Source of the DNA: Chryseobacterium sp. 6424
Lineage (GTDB): Bacteria; Bacteroidota; Bacteroidia; Flavobacteriales; Weeksellaceae
Length of the DNA stretch: 64,000 nt
Direction: 5' to 3'
Assembly (NCBI RefSeq): GCF_003692615.1
Contig: NZ_CP023540.1
Location: 310,001-374,000 of the forward strand
Shown: piece after piece, positions 19,865-30,109 of the stretch
Layout of the letters: each line of letters opens with the position of its first letter
Numbering within the stretch: position 1 is the first letter of the stretch
Made by a program: the position numbers and the translations under genes
Notes under the pieces: generated by a model
The model's database searches: none
What the model saw: only the letters and a program-made list of their open reading frames with translations
What the model was told of the DNA's origin: nothing

Positions 19865-19947
19865 CCGTTCGAACACTGTAAAAACACACGGTCATTTCTT
19901 TCCCATAAGTAAGACGTGAAATTTTCAAAAAAATAAAAAAAACAGGA

Positions 19948-21234
19948 ATGAACCATAAAATAGCCGTCATCGGTCTTGGATATGTTGGATTGCCACTGGC
20001 GCGACTGTTCGCGACCAGGTTTCCGGTCGTAGGATTCGATATCAATACGGAGAGAGTACAGGAACTGGCAGACGGGCATGATGCGACGCTTGAAGTTTCA
20101 GACGAACTTCTCCAGTCTGTCCTTCTCGCAGATAGTCCTTTTAATTCCGGGAAAAACGGGCTTCTTTGCTCTGCAGACACTGCGGATATCGAAGATGCGG
20201 ATATCTACATCATTACCGTGCCTACTCCGGTGGACAAAAATAACCGCCCGGTGCTTACCCCTTTGATAAAAGCCAGTGAAACCGTTGGCAAAGTGATAAA
20301 AAAGGGCGATATTGTGGTGTACGAATCTACAGTTTATCCCGGAGCAACTGAAGAAGACTGTATTCCTGTCGTGGAAAAAATTTCCGGCCTGAAATACAAT
20401 GTAGATTTCTTCGCGGGCTACTCCCCCGAAAGAATTAATCCCGGCGACAAAGAACATACGGTAGAAAAAATTCGGAAAGTCACTTCAGGCTCCACGCCCG
20501 AAATCGGGAAAGTGGTGGATGATCTGTACAAAGCAGTGATTACTGCCGGAACGCATCTTGCGCCGTCCATCAAAGTTGCGGAAGCGGCTAAGGTGATTGA
20601 AAATTCCCAGCGCGATATCAACATTGCCTTTGTGAATGAGCTGGCGAAAATTTTCAACCTCATGGATATTGATACCCATGCGGTACTGGAAGCAGCAGGC
20701 ACCAAATGGAACTTCCTTCCTTTTAAACCGGGCTTGGTGGGCGGTCATTGCATTGGGGTAGATCCTTATTATCTGGCACAGAAAGCGCAGGAGTACGGTT
20801 ACCACCCGGAAATAATTCTCGCGGGAAGAAGACTGAACGACTCCATGGGGAAATATGTGGCAGAGCAGGTTATAAAGACAATGATTAAAAAGGATATTCC
20901 GGTGAAAGGAGCCGGGGTGCTGATGCTGGGGATTACTTTTAAAGAAAACTGTCCGGATGTCCGGAATACCAAAATAGTAGATGTCATTGCAGCGCTGGAG
21001 GATTTTGGAGTGAAGGTTACCACTTATGATCCATGGGCTGATCCTGCAGAGGTAAATTATGAATACGGTGTGCACAGCTGCACAGAAATACCTCAGCATA
21101 CATTTGATGCAGTGGTATTAGGCGTAGCTCACAAAGAATTTGTTGATCTGGATATCAGTTCCCTGAAAAAGCCGAATGCTGCAGTCTTTGATGTAAAAGG
21201 CATTCTTAAAGAGAAAGCAGATGCAAAATTATAA
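19948..21234 (+). CDS. Nucleotide-sugar dehydrogenase copy 2 (TviB/WbpO-like), normal length
   Basis: The 428-residue enzyme has GLGYVGLPLA (9-18), the VPTPVDKNNRPV segment (about 91-102), catalytic Cys268 in GGHCIGVDPYY, and the C-terminal KENCPDVRNTKIVDV region. This is the usual length of UDP-HexNAc 6-dehydrogenases that make UDP-HexNAc uronic acids. It lacks the insertion seen in copy 1 and so is the likelier main enzyme. It is followed with a 1-base gap by the first FdtA-like cupin when that gene starts at 21236. Confidence 0.92.
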   Translation: MNHKIAVIGLGYVGLPLARLFATRFPVVGFDINTERVQELADGHDATLEVSDELLQSVLLADSPFNSGKNGLLCSADTADIEDADIYIITVPTPVDKNNRPVLTPLIKASETVGKVIKKGDIVVYESTVYPGATEEDCIPVVEKISGLKYNVDFFAGYSPERINPGDKEHTVEKIRKVTSGSTPEIGKVVDDLYKAVITAGTHLAPSIKVAEAAKVIENSQRDINIAFVNELAKIFNLMDIDTHAVLEAAGTKWNFLPFKPGLVGGHCIGVDPYYLAQKAQEYGYHPEIILAGRRLNDSMGKYVAEQVIKTMIKKDIPVKGAGVLMLGITFKENCPDVRNTKIVDVIAALEDFGVKVTTYDPWADPAEVNYEYGVHSCTEIPQHTFDAVVLGVAHKEFVDLDISSLKKPNAAVFDVKGILKEKADAKL

Positions 21235-21235
21235 G

Positions 21236-21640
21236 ATGGAACCTAAACTGATTGACCTTCCCAAAATTATTGACAAAAGAGGTAATCTATCATTTTTTGA
21301 GCATCCACAGCAGCTTCCATTTCAAATTACCAGAACTTACTGGATTTATGATGTGCCCGGTGGAGAATCCCGCGGAAGCCATGCTTTCAAAGAACAGCAG
21401 GAATTTATTGTAGCATTGTCCGGAAGTTTTGATGTCGTGCTTCACGATGGAAGCCGGGAAATAAAATTTTCATTAAACCGTTCCTATTACGGACTTCTTG
21501 TACCGAAAATGTACTGGCGCCGCGTGGAAAATTTTTCAACCAACTCTTTGGCGCTGATTGTTTCAGATAAAAAATTTAACGCCGGAGATTATATCCGCGA
21601 TTTTGATGAATTTAAAAAATTGAGATATGTTCACCGTTGA
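21236..21640 (+). CDS. FdtA/QdtA-like cupin (dTDP-4-oxo-6-deoxyglucose 3,4-isomerase family), atypical active site
   Basis: I prefer the ATG at 21236, one base after the previous stop; an ATG at 21221 would overlap it. The 134-residue protein is a small beta-barrel cupin of the FdtA/WxcM family. Family members isomerise dTDP-4-oxo-6-deoxy-D-glucose to the 3-oxo sugar for amination by FdtB/QdtB. The usual RGGHAHK motif appears here as RGSHAFK: His49 is kept, but position 51 is Phe. The next gene retains both His. This copy may be inactive, altered in specificity, or a partner subunit. It overlaps the next gene by 14 bp. Confidence 0.8.
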   Translation: MEPKLIDLPKIIDKRGNLSFFEHPQQLPFQITRTYWIYDVPGGESRGSHAFKEQQEFIVALSGSFDVVLHDGSREIKFSLNRSYYGLLVPKMYWRRVENFSTNSLALIVSDKKFNAGDYIRDFDEFKKLRYVHR

Positions 21641-22040
21641 AGACTGTAAAATTGTAGAGCTGCCTATCGTTCACAACGATGCCGGCAATATTACGGTTCT
21701 AGAAAATGGAGAAAATATACCATTTGAAATCAAAAGAGTATATTATCTCTACGATGTTCCGATGGGGGCGGAGAGGGGCGGACACGGACATTATGAGCTT
21801 CAGCAGTACATTATTGCGGCCAGTGGTTCCTTTACCTTTGTGTTGGACGATGGTAAAAATAAAAAAGAAGTTTTTCTGAACCATCCGAATAAGGCGCTGC
21901 ATATTGTTCGGGGAATCTGGCGCGAAATGAAGGATTTTTCCAGCGGAAGCGTCTGTTTGGTACTGGCTTCTATGGAATATACCGAAGAAGATTATATGCG
22001 AACTTATGATGAATTTTTAAATTACAGAAAAAATGGCTAA
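21627..22040 (+). CDS. FdtA/QdtA-like 3,4-oxoisomerase, second copy with intact His pair
   Basis: The 137-residue cupin is related to its upstream neighbour and retains RGGHGH (His53 and His55), the pair expected in active FdtA-type isomerases. It should supply dTDP-3-oxo-6-deoxyhexose to the aminotransferase at 24361. Its end overlaps the acetyltransferase start by 8 bp, indicating tight coupling. The dTDP-glucose genes rmlA and rmlB are not in the window and must lie elsewhere. Confidence 0.83.
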   Translation: MFTVEDCKIVELPIVHNDAGNITVLENGENIPFEIKRVYYLYDVPMGAERGGHGHYELQQYIIAASGSFTFVLDDGKNKKEVFLNHPNKALHIVRGIWREMKDFSSGSVCLVLASMEYTEEDYMRTYDEFLNYRKNG

Positions 22041-22494
22041 AATTCATCCTTTGGCAGATGTGCAGACGGAAAAAATTGGTGAAAGTACCTCTGTTTGGCA
22101 GTATTGCGTCATTCTGAAAAATGCAGAAATCGGCGAAGGCTGCAATATCAACTGTCAGGTTTTCATTGAAAACGATGTGAAAATCGGTGATAATGTCACT
22201 ATTAAACCCGGTGTTCAGATTTGGGATGGTGTTACTTTGGAGGACAATGTTTTTATCGGTCCGAATGTAACGTTCACCAACGATCTGATGCCACGTTCTA
22301 AAGTATATCCAGAAGTCTTCGCTAAAACCTTGGTGAAAAAGGGCGCATCCATTGGTGCCAACGCGACCATTATTGCCGGAAATACTATCGGTGAAAATGC
22401 CATGATCGGAGCCGGAAGCGTAGTAACAAAGGATGTTCCTGCCAATGAAATATGGATGGGGAATCCCGCGAAATTCTATAAAAAAATTAATTAA
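22033..22494 (+). CDS. Left-handed beta-helix N-acetyltransferase (FdtC/QdtC/WbpD-like)
   Basis: The 153-residue protein is made of hexapeptide repeats ([LIV]GxxxxI pattern; [43 protein letters not shown]). Enzymes of this size and fold use acetyl-CoA to N-acetylate nucleotide-linked 3-amino sugars. With FdtA-like genes upstream and an FdtB-like gene downstream, the likely product is dTDP-3-acetamido-3,6-dideoxyhexose (Fuc3NAc or Qui3NAc). Which epimer cannot be decided from sequence. Confidence 0.85.
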   Translation: MAKIHPLADVQTEKIGESTSVWQYCVILKNAEIGEGCNINCQVFIENDVKIGDNVTIKPGVQIWDGVTLEDNVFIGPNVTFTNDLMPRSKVYPEVFAKTLVKKGASIGANATIIAGNTIGENAMIGAGSVVTKDVPANEIWMGNPAKFYKKIN

Positions 22495-22508
22495 GAACTT
22501 CTTCTGAT

Positions 22509-24374
22509 ATGGCTTTACGACAAGATTTCCGTTACGACATTTCTTTTTTAAGAATTATTGCGGTATTTGCTGTCGTATTTTTTCATTTTCAGCTGCCTTT
22601 TTTTAGTGGTGGTTTTTCGGGAGTGGATATCTTTTTCGTGATTTCGGGATTTCTAATGACCAAGATTATTCTAAATGGTTACGACCGGAATAATTTTAAT
22701 TTACTCGCATTTTACGGTAAACGGCTTCAGCGTATTTTTCCTGCATTAATAGGAATGGTTGCCGTGTTTTTTGCAGTAGTTTACTTTCTTACACCTTTGC
22801 AGCTACTGGCATACAGTCGAACGGCAGTTCAGAGCCTTCTTTTTATTTCGAATATATATTTTTATAATCATACCGGTTATTTTCAGGAATCAGCTCATAA
22901 TAATTATCTGCTACATACCTGGTCGCTTTCGGTAGAATGGCAATTTTATCTGATTTATCCCCTAATACTTTTGCTCGTACAGAAATCAGGTAAACAAGCA
23001 AGACTTCTTTTTCTTTTATCAGCTTCCCTTGTTTCTTTCTTAATCATGCTGTATATCGGAAGGTATGACAAAAGCCCTGCATTCTTTCTTTTACCGGCAC
23101 GCGCGTGGGAAATGATGGCGGGCGGAATTGCTTTACTGGTTTCAGATTATGTAAAAAAACTGCCTAAACCTGTGCTTTATACGCTTTATTTTGGCAGTTT
23201 TTTAACGCTATTATATTTTGTTTTTAAAGCCAATTCTTTCTTTTGGCCGGCTTATGACACACTTTTTCCTACCTTAGCTACTGCATTTATTATCAGTGCG
23301 GATCTGGATTTTAAGATTCTGAGAAGCAAAGTTGTTAAATATTTTGGAGATATTTCTTACTCGTTATACCTTTATCATTGGCCTCTTTTTGTATTAAGCC
23401 TGTTTCTTGGCAAGAGTTTCCAGTTAACGGATAAGGCATTTTTCATTGGATTGTCCATAATTGCTGCTGCCATTTCTTATCAGTTTGTTGAAAAAAGAAA
23501 TTACAGTAACTGTAATAAAACTATTTTAGCTGTTATAACGGTTCTGGTTCTGTTCTTCCTGCTTTTTACTCCTGTTACAAAACAAATTCTAAAGGACAAT
23601 TATACGCTGGCTTCTGTTGAATTAGATTATCCAAAAAGTGACGCCGCAAACGAACAGTATCTTATGGAAAAGCGACATTTTATGAGTACACAAACTCTAT
23701 CCGAATTTCCATATGATGAACTTGAAAAGCCTTCCAAAAGTAAAAAAAACATTATTCTTTTAGGTGATAGCCATGCTGGAATGTTTTCACAGACCGTGCG
23801 TAAGATTTGTGAAAAAAATAATTGGAATCTAATACAGATTACGGCAGATGCGACTTATCCGATGCCAGAATCTCCAAGCCTTTTTAAAGGTCCTGTGGAG
23901 TATTTCAATTGGTTTTATTCTTCTTATTTACCAGTCAATCAATCTGATATTGACATGGTTTTAATGAATATTAATTATGTTGGGTATAGCAAAGAAGATA
24001 TTTTAAAAAAAACAGCCAACACTTCTTCATTTTTTACACAAAAAAATATCCCTGTTATTTATATTGGTCTTACTAAGAGGTATGCTATTTCGTTTCCTTC
24101 ATATTATTATGCCACTAGAATTCAAGATAAATTTTTTGGGAATCAAAAAATTTTTGACAAGAGTTATTCGGAAACTAATGCTGCCTTAGCAAAGCAGTTT
24201 AATGATTATTATATCGATATTTATAGCCGTCCTGTAAAAGAAATATCACTAGATAAAATACCTTACATATATGATTCCAACCATTTAACTTTTTATGGTA
24301 CTGAACTTTACAGTAGTATAATTGAAGGCAGGATAAAAGAATTTTTTAAAAAACAGAATAATGAAGCAAATTAA
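22509..24374 (+). CDS. OafA/YrhL-type membrane O-acyltransferase with C-terminal SGNH domain
   Basis: The 621-residue protein has an acyltransferase-3 membrane domain of about ten helices (about 8-345), opening with the [11 protein letters not shown] and [20 protein letters not shown] region (His in the FFHFQ motif). A C-terminal SGNH domain follows (about 410-615), with GDSHAG near residue 420 and a late DSNHLT Asp-His pair. This architecture transfers acyl groups, usually acetyl, to surface glycans on the periplasmic side. It is AT-rich and overlaps the aminotransferase by 14 bp. The acceptor is unknown but presumably the polymer made here. Confidence 0.9.
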   Translation: MALRQDFRYDISFLRIIAVFAVVFFHFQLPFFSGGFSGVDIFFVISGFLMTKIILNGYDRNNFNLLAFYGKRLQRIFPALIGMVAVFFAVVYFLTPLQLLAYSRTAVQSLLFISNIYFYNHTGYFQESAHNNYLLHTWSLSVEWQFYLIYPLILLLVQKSGKQARLLFLLSASLVSFLIMLYIGRYDKSPAFFLLPARAWEMMAGGIALLVSDYVKKLPKPVLYTLYFGSFLTLLYFVFKANSFFWPAYDTLFPTLATAFIISADLDFKILRSKVVKYFGDISYSLYLYHWPLFVLSLFLGKSFQLTDKAFFIGLSIIAAAISYQFVEKRNYSNCNKTILAVITVLVLFFLLFTPVTKQILKDNYTLASVELDYPKSDAANEQYLMEKRHFMSTQTLSEFPYDELEKPSKSKKNIILLGDSHAGMFSQTVRKICEKNNWNLIQITADATYPMPESPSLFKGPVEYFNWFYSSYLPVNQSDIDMVLMNINYVGYSKEDILKKTANTSSFFTQKNIPVIYIGLTKRYAISFPSYYYATRIQDKFFGNQKIFDKSYSETNAALAKQFNDYYIDIYSRPVKEISLDKIPYIYDSNHLTFYGTELYSSIIEGRIKEFFKKQNNEAN

Positions 24375-25467
24375 ATTTCTCGATTTACAGAAAATAAATC
24401 TTGCACATCAGCAGGAAATTGAAGAACGCCTTTTAAATACCTTCCAAAGCGGTTGGTATCTTTTGGGGAATGAAGCGAAAACGTTTGAGGAAAACCTGAA
24501 GAATTATATAGGAGCAAAAGATGTAATTGGAGTGGCCAACGGTCTGGACGCGCTGCGCCTTATTTTGCGTGCTTATATGGAAATGGGCGTGATGAAAGCA
24601 GGGGATGAAATTATTGTGCCTGCCAATACTTATATTGCATCAGTTCTGGCTGTTTCAGATAACGGCCTCGTTCCGGTTTTTGTAGAGCCTGATGATTCCA
24701 CATTCAATATCGATCTGAACAAAATTGAAGAAAAGATTTCGGAAAAAACAAAAGGCATTATGATTGTGCATTTGTATGGTCGTGCAGTATTTTCTGAAGA
24801 CCTGAAAAAACTGGCCGAAAAATATTCCCTGAAAATCATTGAAGACAATGCACAGGCAATTGGAGCCGTATGGAACGGCAAGAAAACCGGAAATCTGGGC
24901 GATGCTGCCGGTTTCAGTTTTTATCCTGGAAAAAATCTGGGCGCTTTGGGCGACGGTGGCGCGGTTTCCTGCAACGATGAAGAACTCGGTAAAACCATTC
25001 GCGCTTTGGCTAATTACGGCTCCAACCAGAAATATGTGAACATCTATAAAGGTTTGAATTCCCGTCTGGATGAAATTCAGGCGGCCGTATTAGATGTGAA
25101 ACTAAAATACATCAATGCGGAAAACGACAGTAGAAGAGCAATTGCGGAACGCTATATCGCAGAGATTAAAAATCCAACAATCATTTTACCTGAACTTCCC
25201 GAAAATCCAGCAGAACATGTTTGGCATTTGTTCGTGGTGCGTTCGGAAAATCGGGATCAACTGATAAATGATCTTTTGGAAAAAGGCATCCAGACCTTAA
25301 TTCATTACCCGATACCTCCGCACAAACAGAAGGCTTACGAGGAATATAACGGTCTTTCTTTTCCTGTTACCGAGAAAATTCATGAGGAAGTATTGAGTCT
25401 GCCGATCAGTCCGGTGATGTCGGATGAGGAAGTGCAGAAAGTAATTGCTGTGCTTAATTCGTTGTAA
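24361..25467 (+). CDS. DegT/DnrJ/EryC1/StrS-family sugar aminotransferase (FdtB/QdtB-like)
   Basis: The 368-residue PLP enzyme has the family's [11 protein letters not shown] segment and PANTYIASV motif, and the PLP-binding Lys191 in [13 protein letters not shown]. It should transaminate dTDP-3-oxo-6-deoxyhexose from the FdtA-like cupins, giving the 3-amino sugar that the 22033 acetyltransferase modifies. Gene order cupin, cupin, acetyltransferase, acyltransferase, aminotransferase supports this route. Its stop codon overlaps the Wzx start. Confidence 0.9.
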   Translation: MKQIKFLDLQKINLAHQQEIEERLLNTFQSGWYLLGNEAKTFEENLKNYIGAKDVIGVANGLDALRLILRAYMEMGVMKAGDEIIVPANTYIASVLAVSDNGLVPVFVEPDDSTFNIDLNKIEEKISEKTKGIMIVHLYGRAVFSEDLKKLAEKYSLKIIEDNAQAIGAVWNGKKTGNLGDAAGFSFYPGKNLGALGDGGAVSCNDEELGKTIRALANYGSNQKYVNIYKGLNSRLDEIQAAVLDVKLKYINAENDSRRAIAERYIAEIKNPTIILPELPENPAEHVWHLFVVRSENRDQLINDLLEKGIQTLIHYPIPPHKQKAYEEYNGLSFPVTEKIHEEVLSLPISPVMSDEEVQKVIAVLNSL

Positions 25468-26945
25468 TGTCCGACCAAAAATCCTCATACCGTCAAATTA
25501 TGAAAGCAACCTCTATTTTTGGAGGGGTGCAGGTTTTTAATATTCTCATCCAGTTGGTGCGTTCCAAAGTAGTGGCGGTGCTGTTAGGGCCGGCCGGGAT
25601 GGGAATCATGGGTTTGTTTCAGACTGCTTTAGCCCTGGTTTCGTCCGCTACCAATTTTGGTTTGGGAACCAGTGCTGTACGGGATATTTCCGAAGCAGCC
25701 ACGTCGGATGATGAGGAGAAGATTGCCCAAACCGTCGGTGTTTTCAGAAAACTGGTATGGTTTACGGGCGGCTTAGGGCTGGTGCTCACGGCTGTGCTGG
25801 CACCGCTGCTCAGCAAAATCACATTTGGGAATTACGATTACACGTATGCCTTTATCATTCTTGCACTAACGCTGCTTGCGGGGCAGCTGTCATCGGGTCA
25901 GCTGGTTTTGCTGCAGGGCCTTCTGAAAATAAAGCTCTTGGCCAAAGCCAATATTATAGCTTCCCTTGCCGGGCTTATCGCTTCCCTGCCTTTATTCTGG
26001 TTTTTTGGAACGCAGGGTATTGTTCCTGCACTGGTTGTTATCGCGGTAATTACGCTAGCTATAGAATATTATTATGCCAGCAGGATTAAGATAAGAAGTT
26101 CAGCAGTTACTGTAGCACAGGCATTGGTAAAAGGAAAAGGGATGCTGAAAATGGGTTTCCTAATTTCACTCAGTGGTTTAATTACCGTTGCCGCATCGTA
26201 TGTGGTCAGAATTTTTATTTCCAATACCGGAACACTCGAAGACGTAGGCTTGTTCAGTGCGGGTTTTGCGATTATCGGAACCTATGTAGGGTTGGTATTC
26301 AGTGCCATGGGCACAGATTATTATCCAAGATTATCGGCTGTAAATCACGACATGAAGCAGGCCTCCGAACTCATTATTCAACAGGCTGAAATAGCCGTCA
26401 TCATTCTGGCCCCCCTTGTGGTAATATTTATGATTTTTATCGACTGGATTACTGTTCTTATCTACTCGCAAAAGTTTCTTCCCATCTCTGGCATGGTGCA
26501 CTGGGCAATGTTGGGGATTTTGTTTAAAGCCGTTAGTTGGGCGGTGGCTTTTTTATTTTTGGCTAAGGCAGATTCTAAAATATATTTCTGGAACGAACTG
26601 GTTGCCAATATATATCTGTTATTGCTGAACTGTGCGGGTTATTACTGGCTGGGGCTCAAAGGGCTCGGAATTAGTTTTATGGTCAGCTATTTACTGTACC
26701 TGATTCAGGTAGTTTTGATTACCCGGCTTAGGTATGGGATGTACATATCGCCACGTTTTTTTTTAATGGTTGCAGGATTTATGGTGCAGGCTGCATCTGG
26801 TTTTGCAATTGCGCATTATCTTGAAAGCTGGCCACGCTATATTGCCGGTATGGTGATTATAGGAATAACTGCAACTTTATCGCTGGTTCTGCTGAACCGC
26901 AGGATGCCCTTGTTGAATATGATAAAGACCAAAATAAAAAAATAA
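25467..26945 (+). CDS. wzx: O-antigen flippase (Wzx, MOP superfamily)
   Basis: The 492-residue protein is strongly hydrophobic, with about 12-14 predicted membrane helices, and opens with the MOP-type ATSIFGGVQVFNILIQLVRS region and GPAGMGIMGLFQ. Such proteins flip undecaprenyl-linked repeat units across the inner membrane. It is the only flippase in the locus. Start and stop codons overlap neighbours by one base (TAATG type), so translation is coupled. Confidence 0.9.
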   Translation: MSDQKSSYRQIMKATSIFGGVQVFNILIQLVRSKVVAVLLGPAGMGIMGLFQTALALVSSATNFGLGTSAVRDISEAATSDDEEKIAQTVGVFRKLVWFTGGLGLVLTAVLAPLLSKITFGNYDYTYAFIILALTLLAGQLSSGQLVLLQGLLKIKLLAKANIIASLAGLIASLPLFWFFGTQGIVPALVVIAVITLAIEYYYASRIKIRSSAVTVAQALVKGKGMLKMGFLISLSGLITVAASYVVRIFISNTGTLEDVGLFSAGFAIIGTYVGLVFSAMGTDYYPRLSAVNHDMKQASELIIQQAEIAVIILAPLVVIFMIFIDWITVLIYSQKFLPISGMVHWAMLGILFKAVSWAVAFLFLAKADSKIYFWNELVANIYLLLLNCAGYYWLGLKGLGISFMVSYLLYLIQVVLITRLRYGMYISPRFFLMVAGFMVQAASGFAIAHYLESWPRYIAGMVIIGITATLSLVLLNRRMPLLNMIKTKIKK

Positions 26946-27835
26946 TGAAAGACAGGAATCCTTTGGTATCGATAATTGTCGTTACCTACAACTCTGCAAA
27001 ATATGTTTTGGAAACATTGGAAAGTGCAAAAGCACAAACCTATCCAAATATTGAACTGATTGTTTCAGATGATGGTTCTCAGGATAATACAATAAAACTA
27101 TGTAAAGAATGGTTAAGGCAAAATGAAAAACGATTTATCTATTGTGAATTAATTTCTGTAGAAAAAAATACAGGTACTCCAGCAAATTGTAATCGAGGAG
27201 TACTTGCAAGCAGTGGGAAATGGATTAAAATTATTGCAGGTGATGATATTTTGCACAATGATGCAATTTCGTCACTATTAAATTTTGCGATTGTGAGCAA
27301 AAATAAATTTGTAGTTTCAGATGTAACCTTTTTTAATGAGAAAGGAATCATAGAAAAAGATATTAATAGCCGCGAAATACATCATTTTTTTTTCAAAGAA
27401 AAAGTAAAGGATAAGTACAAGAGTTTTTTGCGTTACAGTGTTTTTTTGCTTGCTCCCACTTTCTTTTATGCGAGAGAAGTTTATGACAAAAATGGTGGCT
27501 TCGATGAAGAATGTAAGCTGGTAGAAGACAGGTCGTTTATCTTAAAAACACTTGGAAATGGAATCAATATTGAATTCTTAAATAAAAAAACAGTTAAATA
27601 CAGGGTATTTTATTCGGAAATGAGTCCTGAAAAAAAACGCTTGCTCGATAATGATCAGATTATATGTAATAATAAATATGTTCTACCGGTGTTGAAAAAG
27701 GGCAATATTAAAGATTCAGTCTTTTTTGCTGTTATATATTGTTTAAATTATGCAAAAAAAAGGAGCGATGGCAATATCACTTTTTTGGAAAAGTTAGTTA
27801 GTAAAATATATCACCATATTCGTTTTTTTAGTTAG
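26945..27835 (+). CDS. Family 2 glycosyltransferase
   Basis: The 296-residue GT-A protein opens with PLVSIIVVTYNSAKYV and has the nucleotide-sugar-binding IVSDDGSQDN near residues 38-47 and a central AGDD (DxD-like) motif near 98-101. It is expected to add one sugar to the lipid-linked repeat unit in the cytoplasm. Donor and acceptor cannot be read from sequence. The gene is very AT-rich compared with the surrounding chromosome, typical of O-antigen genes. Confidence 0.88.
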   Translation: MKDRNPLVSIIVVTYNSAKYVLETLESAKAQTYPNIELIVSDDGSQDNTIKLCKEWLRQNEKRFIYCELISVEKNTGTPANCNRGVLASSGKWIKIIAGDDILHNDAISSLLNFAIVSKNKFVVSDVTFFNEKGIIEKDINSREIHHFFFKEKVKDKYKSFLRYSVFLLAPTFFYAREVYDKNGGFDEECKLVEDRSFILKTLGNGINIEFLNKKTVKYRVFYSEMSPEKKRLLDNDQIICNNKYVLPVLKKGNIKDSVFFAVIYCLNYAKKRSDGNITFLEKLVSKIYHHIRFFS

Positions 27836-27841
27836 AGAATT

Positions 27842-28747
27842 ATGCAACCTCTAGTAACAATAATCACACCTTCTTATAACCATGCGCGATATTTAGAAAA
27901 TACCGTGCAAAGCGTGCTGAACCAAACCTATCCTAATATAGAGTATATTATCATCGACGATGGTTCTTCTGATAATTCGCACGATGTTATTAAGGCATTG
28001 GCAGAGAAATATCCCCAAATAAAATATGTACTTCACAAAGAAAACAAAGGACACCTCCGCATTAATGAGGGTGTAAAGATGGCGCAAGGAGACTACATCT
28101 CCATCCTTTCATCAGACGACTGGTATCTGCCGGAAAAAATTGAAAAACAGATCAAAAAATTTCAGGAACTTGATGATTCGTATGGTGTTGTATATAGCGC
28201 TGGCTATCGTTATTATGAAGATACAAAAGAAATGCTGGAACCCTTCACGAATAAAATCATGAGAAAAGGTAATATCCTGAAAAATCTTCTGACGGAACCT
28301 TTTTTTATTTATCCTATCTCTCCGCTAATAAAAAAGGAATGCCTTGTGAAGTATCCTTTCCTTCCGGGTTACCGGGCTGAAGGTGAGGCTGTCTATTTTA
28401 GAATCGCAATGAAGTACAAGTTTGATTTTGTCGATGAACCATTGGTTGTTATGAGGGACCATTCAGGAAATACAGGTAAAGACTTATACAGAATGCATAG
28501 TGATAATATCAGTTTATTAACCAATTTGTCAAATTTGTCTGACTTTCCTACAGATTTACGAGGAGTTATTAATGACAAAATTGGAGATACTTATTTTTAT
28601 AATGGATGGCAGATGCTCAGAAATTATAATGACAGGCATGGTCTTTCACTTATTTATTGTGCATTGAATTTCAATAAAGGTAAACTTATCAATCCACGAT
28701 TTTTACTCTCTCATTTACTTTTTCTAACAGCGAGAAAGAAACTATAA
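27842..28747 (+). CDS. Family 2 glycosyltransferase
   Basis: The 301-residue GT-A protein opens with PLVTIITPSYNHARYLE and shows IIDDGSSDNS near residues 38-47 and SSDDWY near 92-97 as the metal and donor site. It follows the previous GT2 by 6 bp, and its stop overlaps the next start. It probably adds one residue of the repeat unit; donor sugar unknown. Confidence 0.88.
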   Translation: MQPLVTIITPSYNHARYLENTVQSVLNQTYPNIEYIIIDDGSSDNSHDVIKALAEKYPQIKYVLHKENKGHLRINEGVKMAQGDYISILSSDDWYLPEKIEKQIKKFQELDDSYGVVYSAGYRYYEDTKEMLEPFTNKIMRKGNILKNLLTEPFFIYPISPLIKKECLVKYPFLPGYRAEGEAVYFRIAMKYKFDFVDEPLVVMRDHSGNTGKDLYRMHSDNISLLTNLSNLSDFPTDLRGVINDKIGDTYFYNGWQMLRNYNDRHGLSLIYCALNFNKGKLINPRFLLSHLLFLTARKKL

Positions 28748-29865
28748 TGAAAATTCTATACGTGATAGAATCTTTGGGAAATGGTGGTGCAGAACGTGTT
28801 TTGCTCAACATTCTGGTTGTCCTGCAGAGAGAGGGGCACGAATGCCATGTTGCAACCCTATTTGATGATGATTTGCTTTTAAAGGAATTTACGGAAAATA
28901 ATATTACAGTTCACGAGCTTAAAATCGGAAACCGGTGGAATATAGTGGCAGCACTTTCCGGCCTTAGAAATCTGCAGCATCAATATAAGTTTGATATTCT
29001 TCATGCCCATCTTTTTTTTGCTCACCTTTATACTGGATTACTGAAACGGCTATTTTTGCCCCGGCTTAAGACCGTGGTCACTTTCCATAATATGGGTTAT
29101 GATGCAGATCCACCAGACAATTTGTACCGTAAAATCCGCCTTAAACTTGACTCGTATATTATTAACAACTGCTTTAATAGAAAAATTGCGGTAAGCAATG
29201 CCGTAAAATTACATTTCAAAAAGTTTTTAAAGTCAAAAGACATTAAGATTATTTATAATGCGTTCCCGATCAAAAATATGTTCGCAATGACGTCCGGACT
29301 TGCTGATTCTCCTGAAATATTCAAAAAATACCGGTTCAATATTGTTATTCCGGGCAGGTTGGTAAAAGAGAAAGGCCATAAATATATTTTTGAAGCGCTG
29401 CCTTTGCTCAATAAAAAGTTTCCGGATACAGGCTATTTCATAGCAGGTGATGGACCTTCACGGGGTGAGTTGGAAAATGAAGTACAAAAATTTGAAAATG
29501 TAAAACTTTTAGGGAGGCTGGAACAGAAAATACTCTTCGAACACCTGTTGGCAGCAGATTTGGTAGTAATTCCTTCTCTTTCTGAAGGTTTTGGGATGGT
29601 TGTTGGAGAGGCAATGGCATTGGGTAAAGCAGTTGTAACAACTAATGTTGGCGGTATTCCTGATATTGTGGATAATGGAATTAACGGCATAATGGTGAAT
29701 CCCGGAGATGCTGAAATGCTGGCTGAAGCCATTGCGGATCTTTTGGACAATCCCGGAAAAATAAAAAATTTAGAGCGCGAAGCTTCTCTAAAATCGAGAA
29801 ATTTTGATGTTGATAATGTGGCTGCGGAATTGATTAATGTATATGAAAATTTGATTCAGAAATGA
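28747..29865 (+). CDS. Family 4 glycosyltransferase
   Basis: The 372-residue GT-B protein opens with the ESLGNGGAERVLLNIL motif common in GT4 and has the donor-site EX7E region SEGFGMVVGEAMALGK at about 277-292. A 244-bp AT-rich spacer follows (29866-30109) with no convincing gene; it contains TATTTTTG at 29961-29968, a possible -7 box for the next gene block. Confidence 0.9.
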   Translation: MKILYVIESLGNGGAERVLLNILVVLQREGHECHVATLFDDDLLLKEFTENNITVHELKIGNRWNIVAALSGLRNLQHQYKFDILHAHLFFAHLYTGLLKRLFLPRLKTVVTFHNMGYDADPPDNLYRKIRLKLDSYIINNCFNRKIAVSNAVKLHFKKFLKSKDIKIIYNAFPIKNMFAMTSGLADSPEIFKKYRFNIVIPGRLVKEKGHKYIFEALPLLNKKFPDTGYFIAGDGPSRGELENEVQKFENVKLLGRLEQKILFEHLLAADLVVIPSLSEGFGMVVGEAMALGKAVVTTNVGGIPDIVDNGINGIMVNPGDAEMLAEAIADLLDNPGKIKNLEREASLKSRNFDVDNVAAELINVYENLIQK

Positions 29866-30109
29866 TTGCCATCTAAAAAACAACAATATTTTTTTAATGA
29901 AAATGCTGAAAAAGGAGATAATAGCATACGAAGATTTCAGGCGGGTAATTTTGTACTGAATATTTTTGTTTTTGTAAAATAAAAGATTTATTTTTTGGAA
30001 TAATTAAAAAGGAAGCTGTTTATTAAGACTGATTACGATTTCCCTGTATTTCTCATAATATAGATTGCTTCGATTTATACATATTCCTACAATGAAAAAA
30101 AAATATTGA

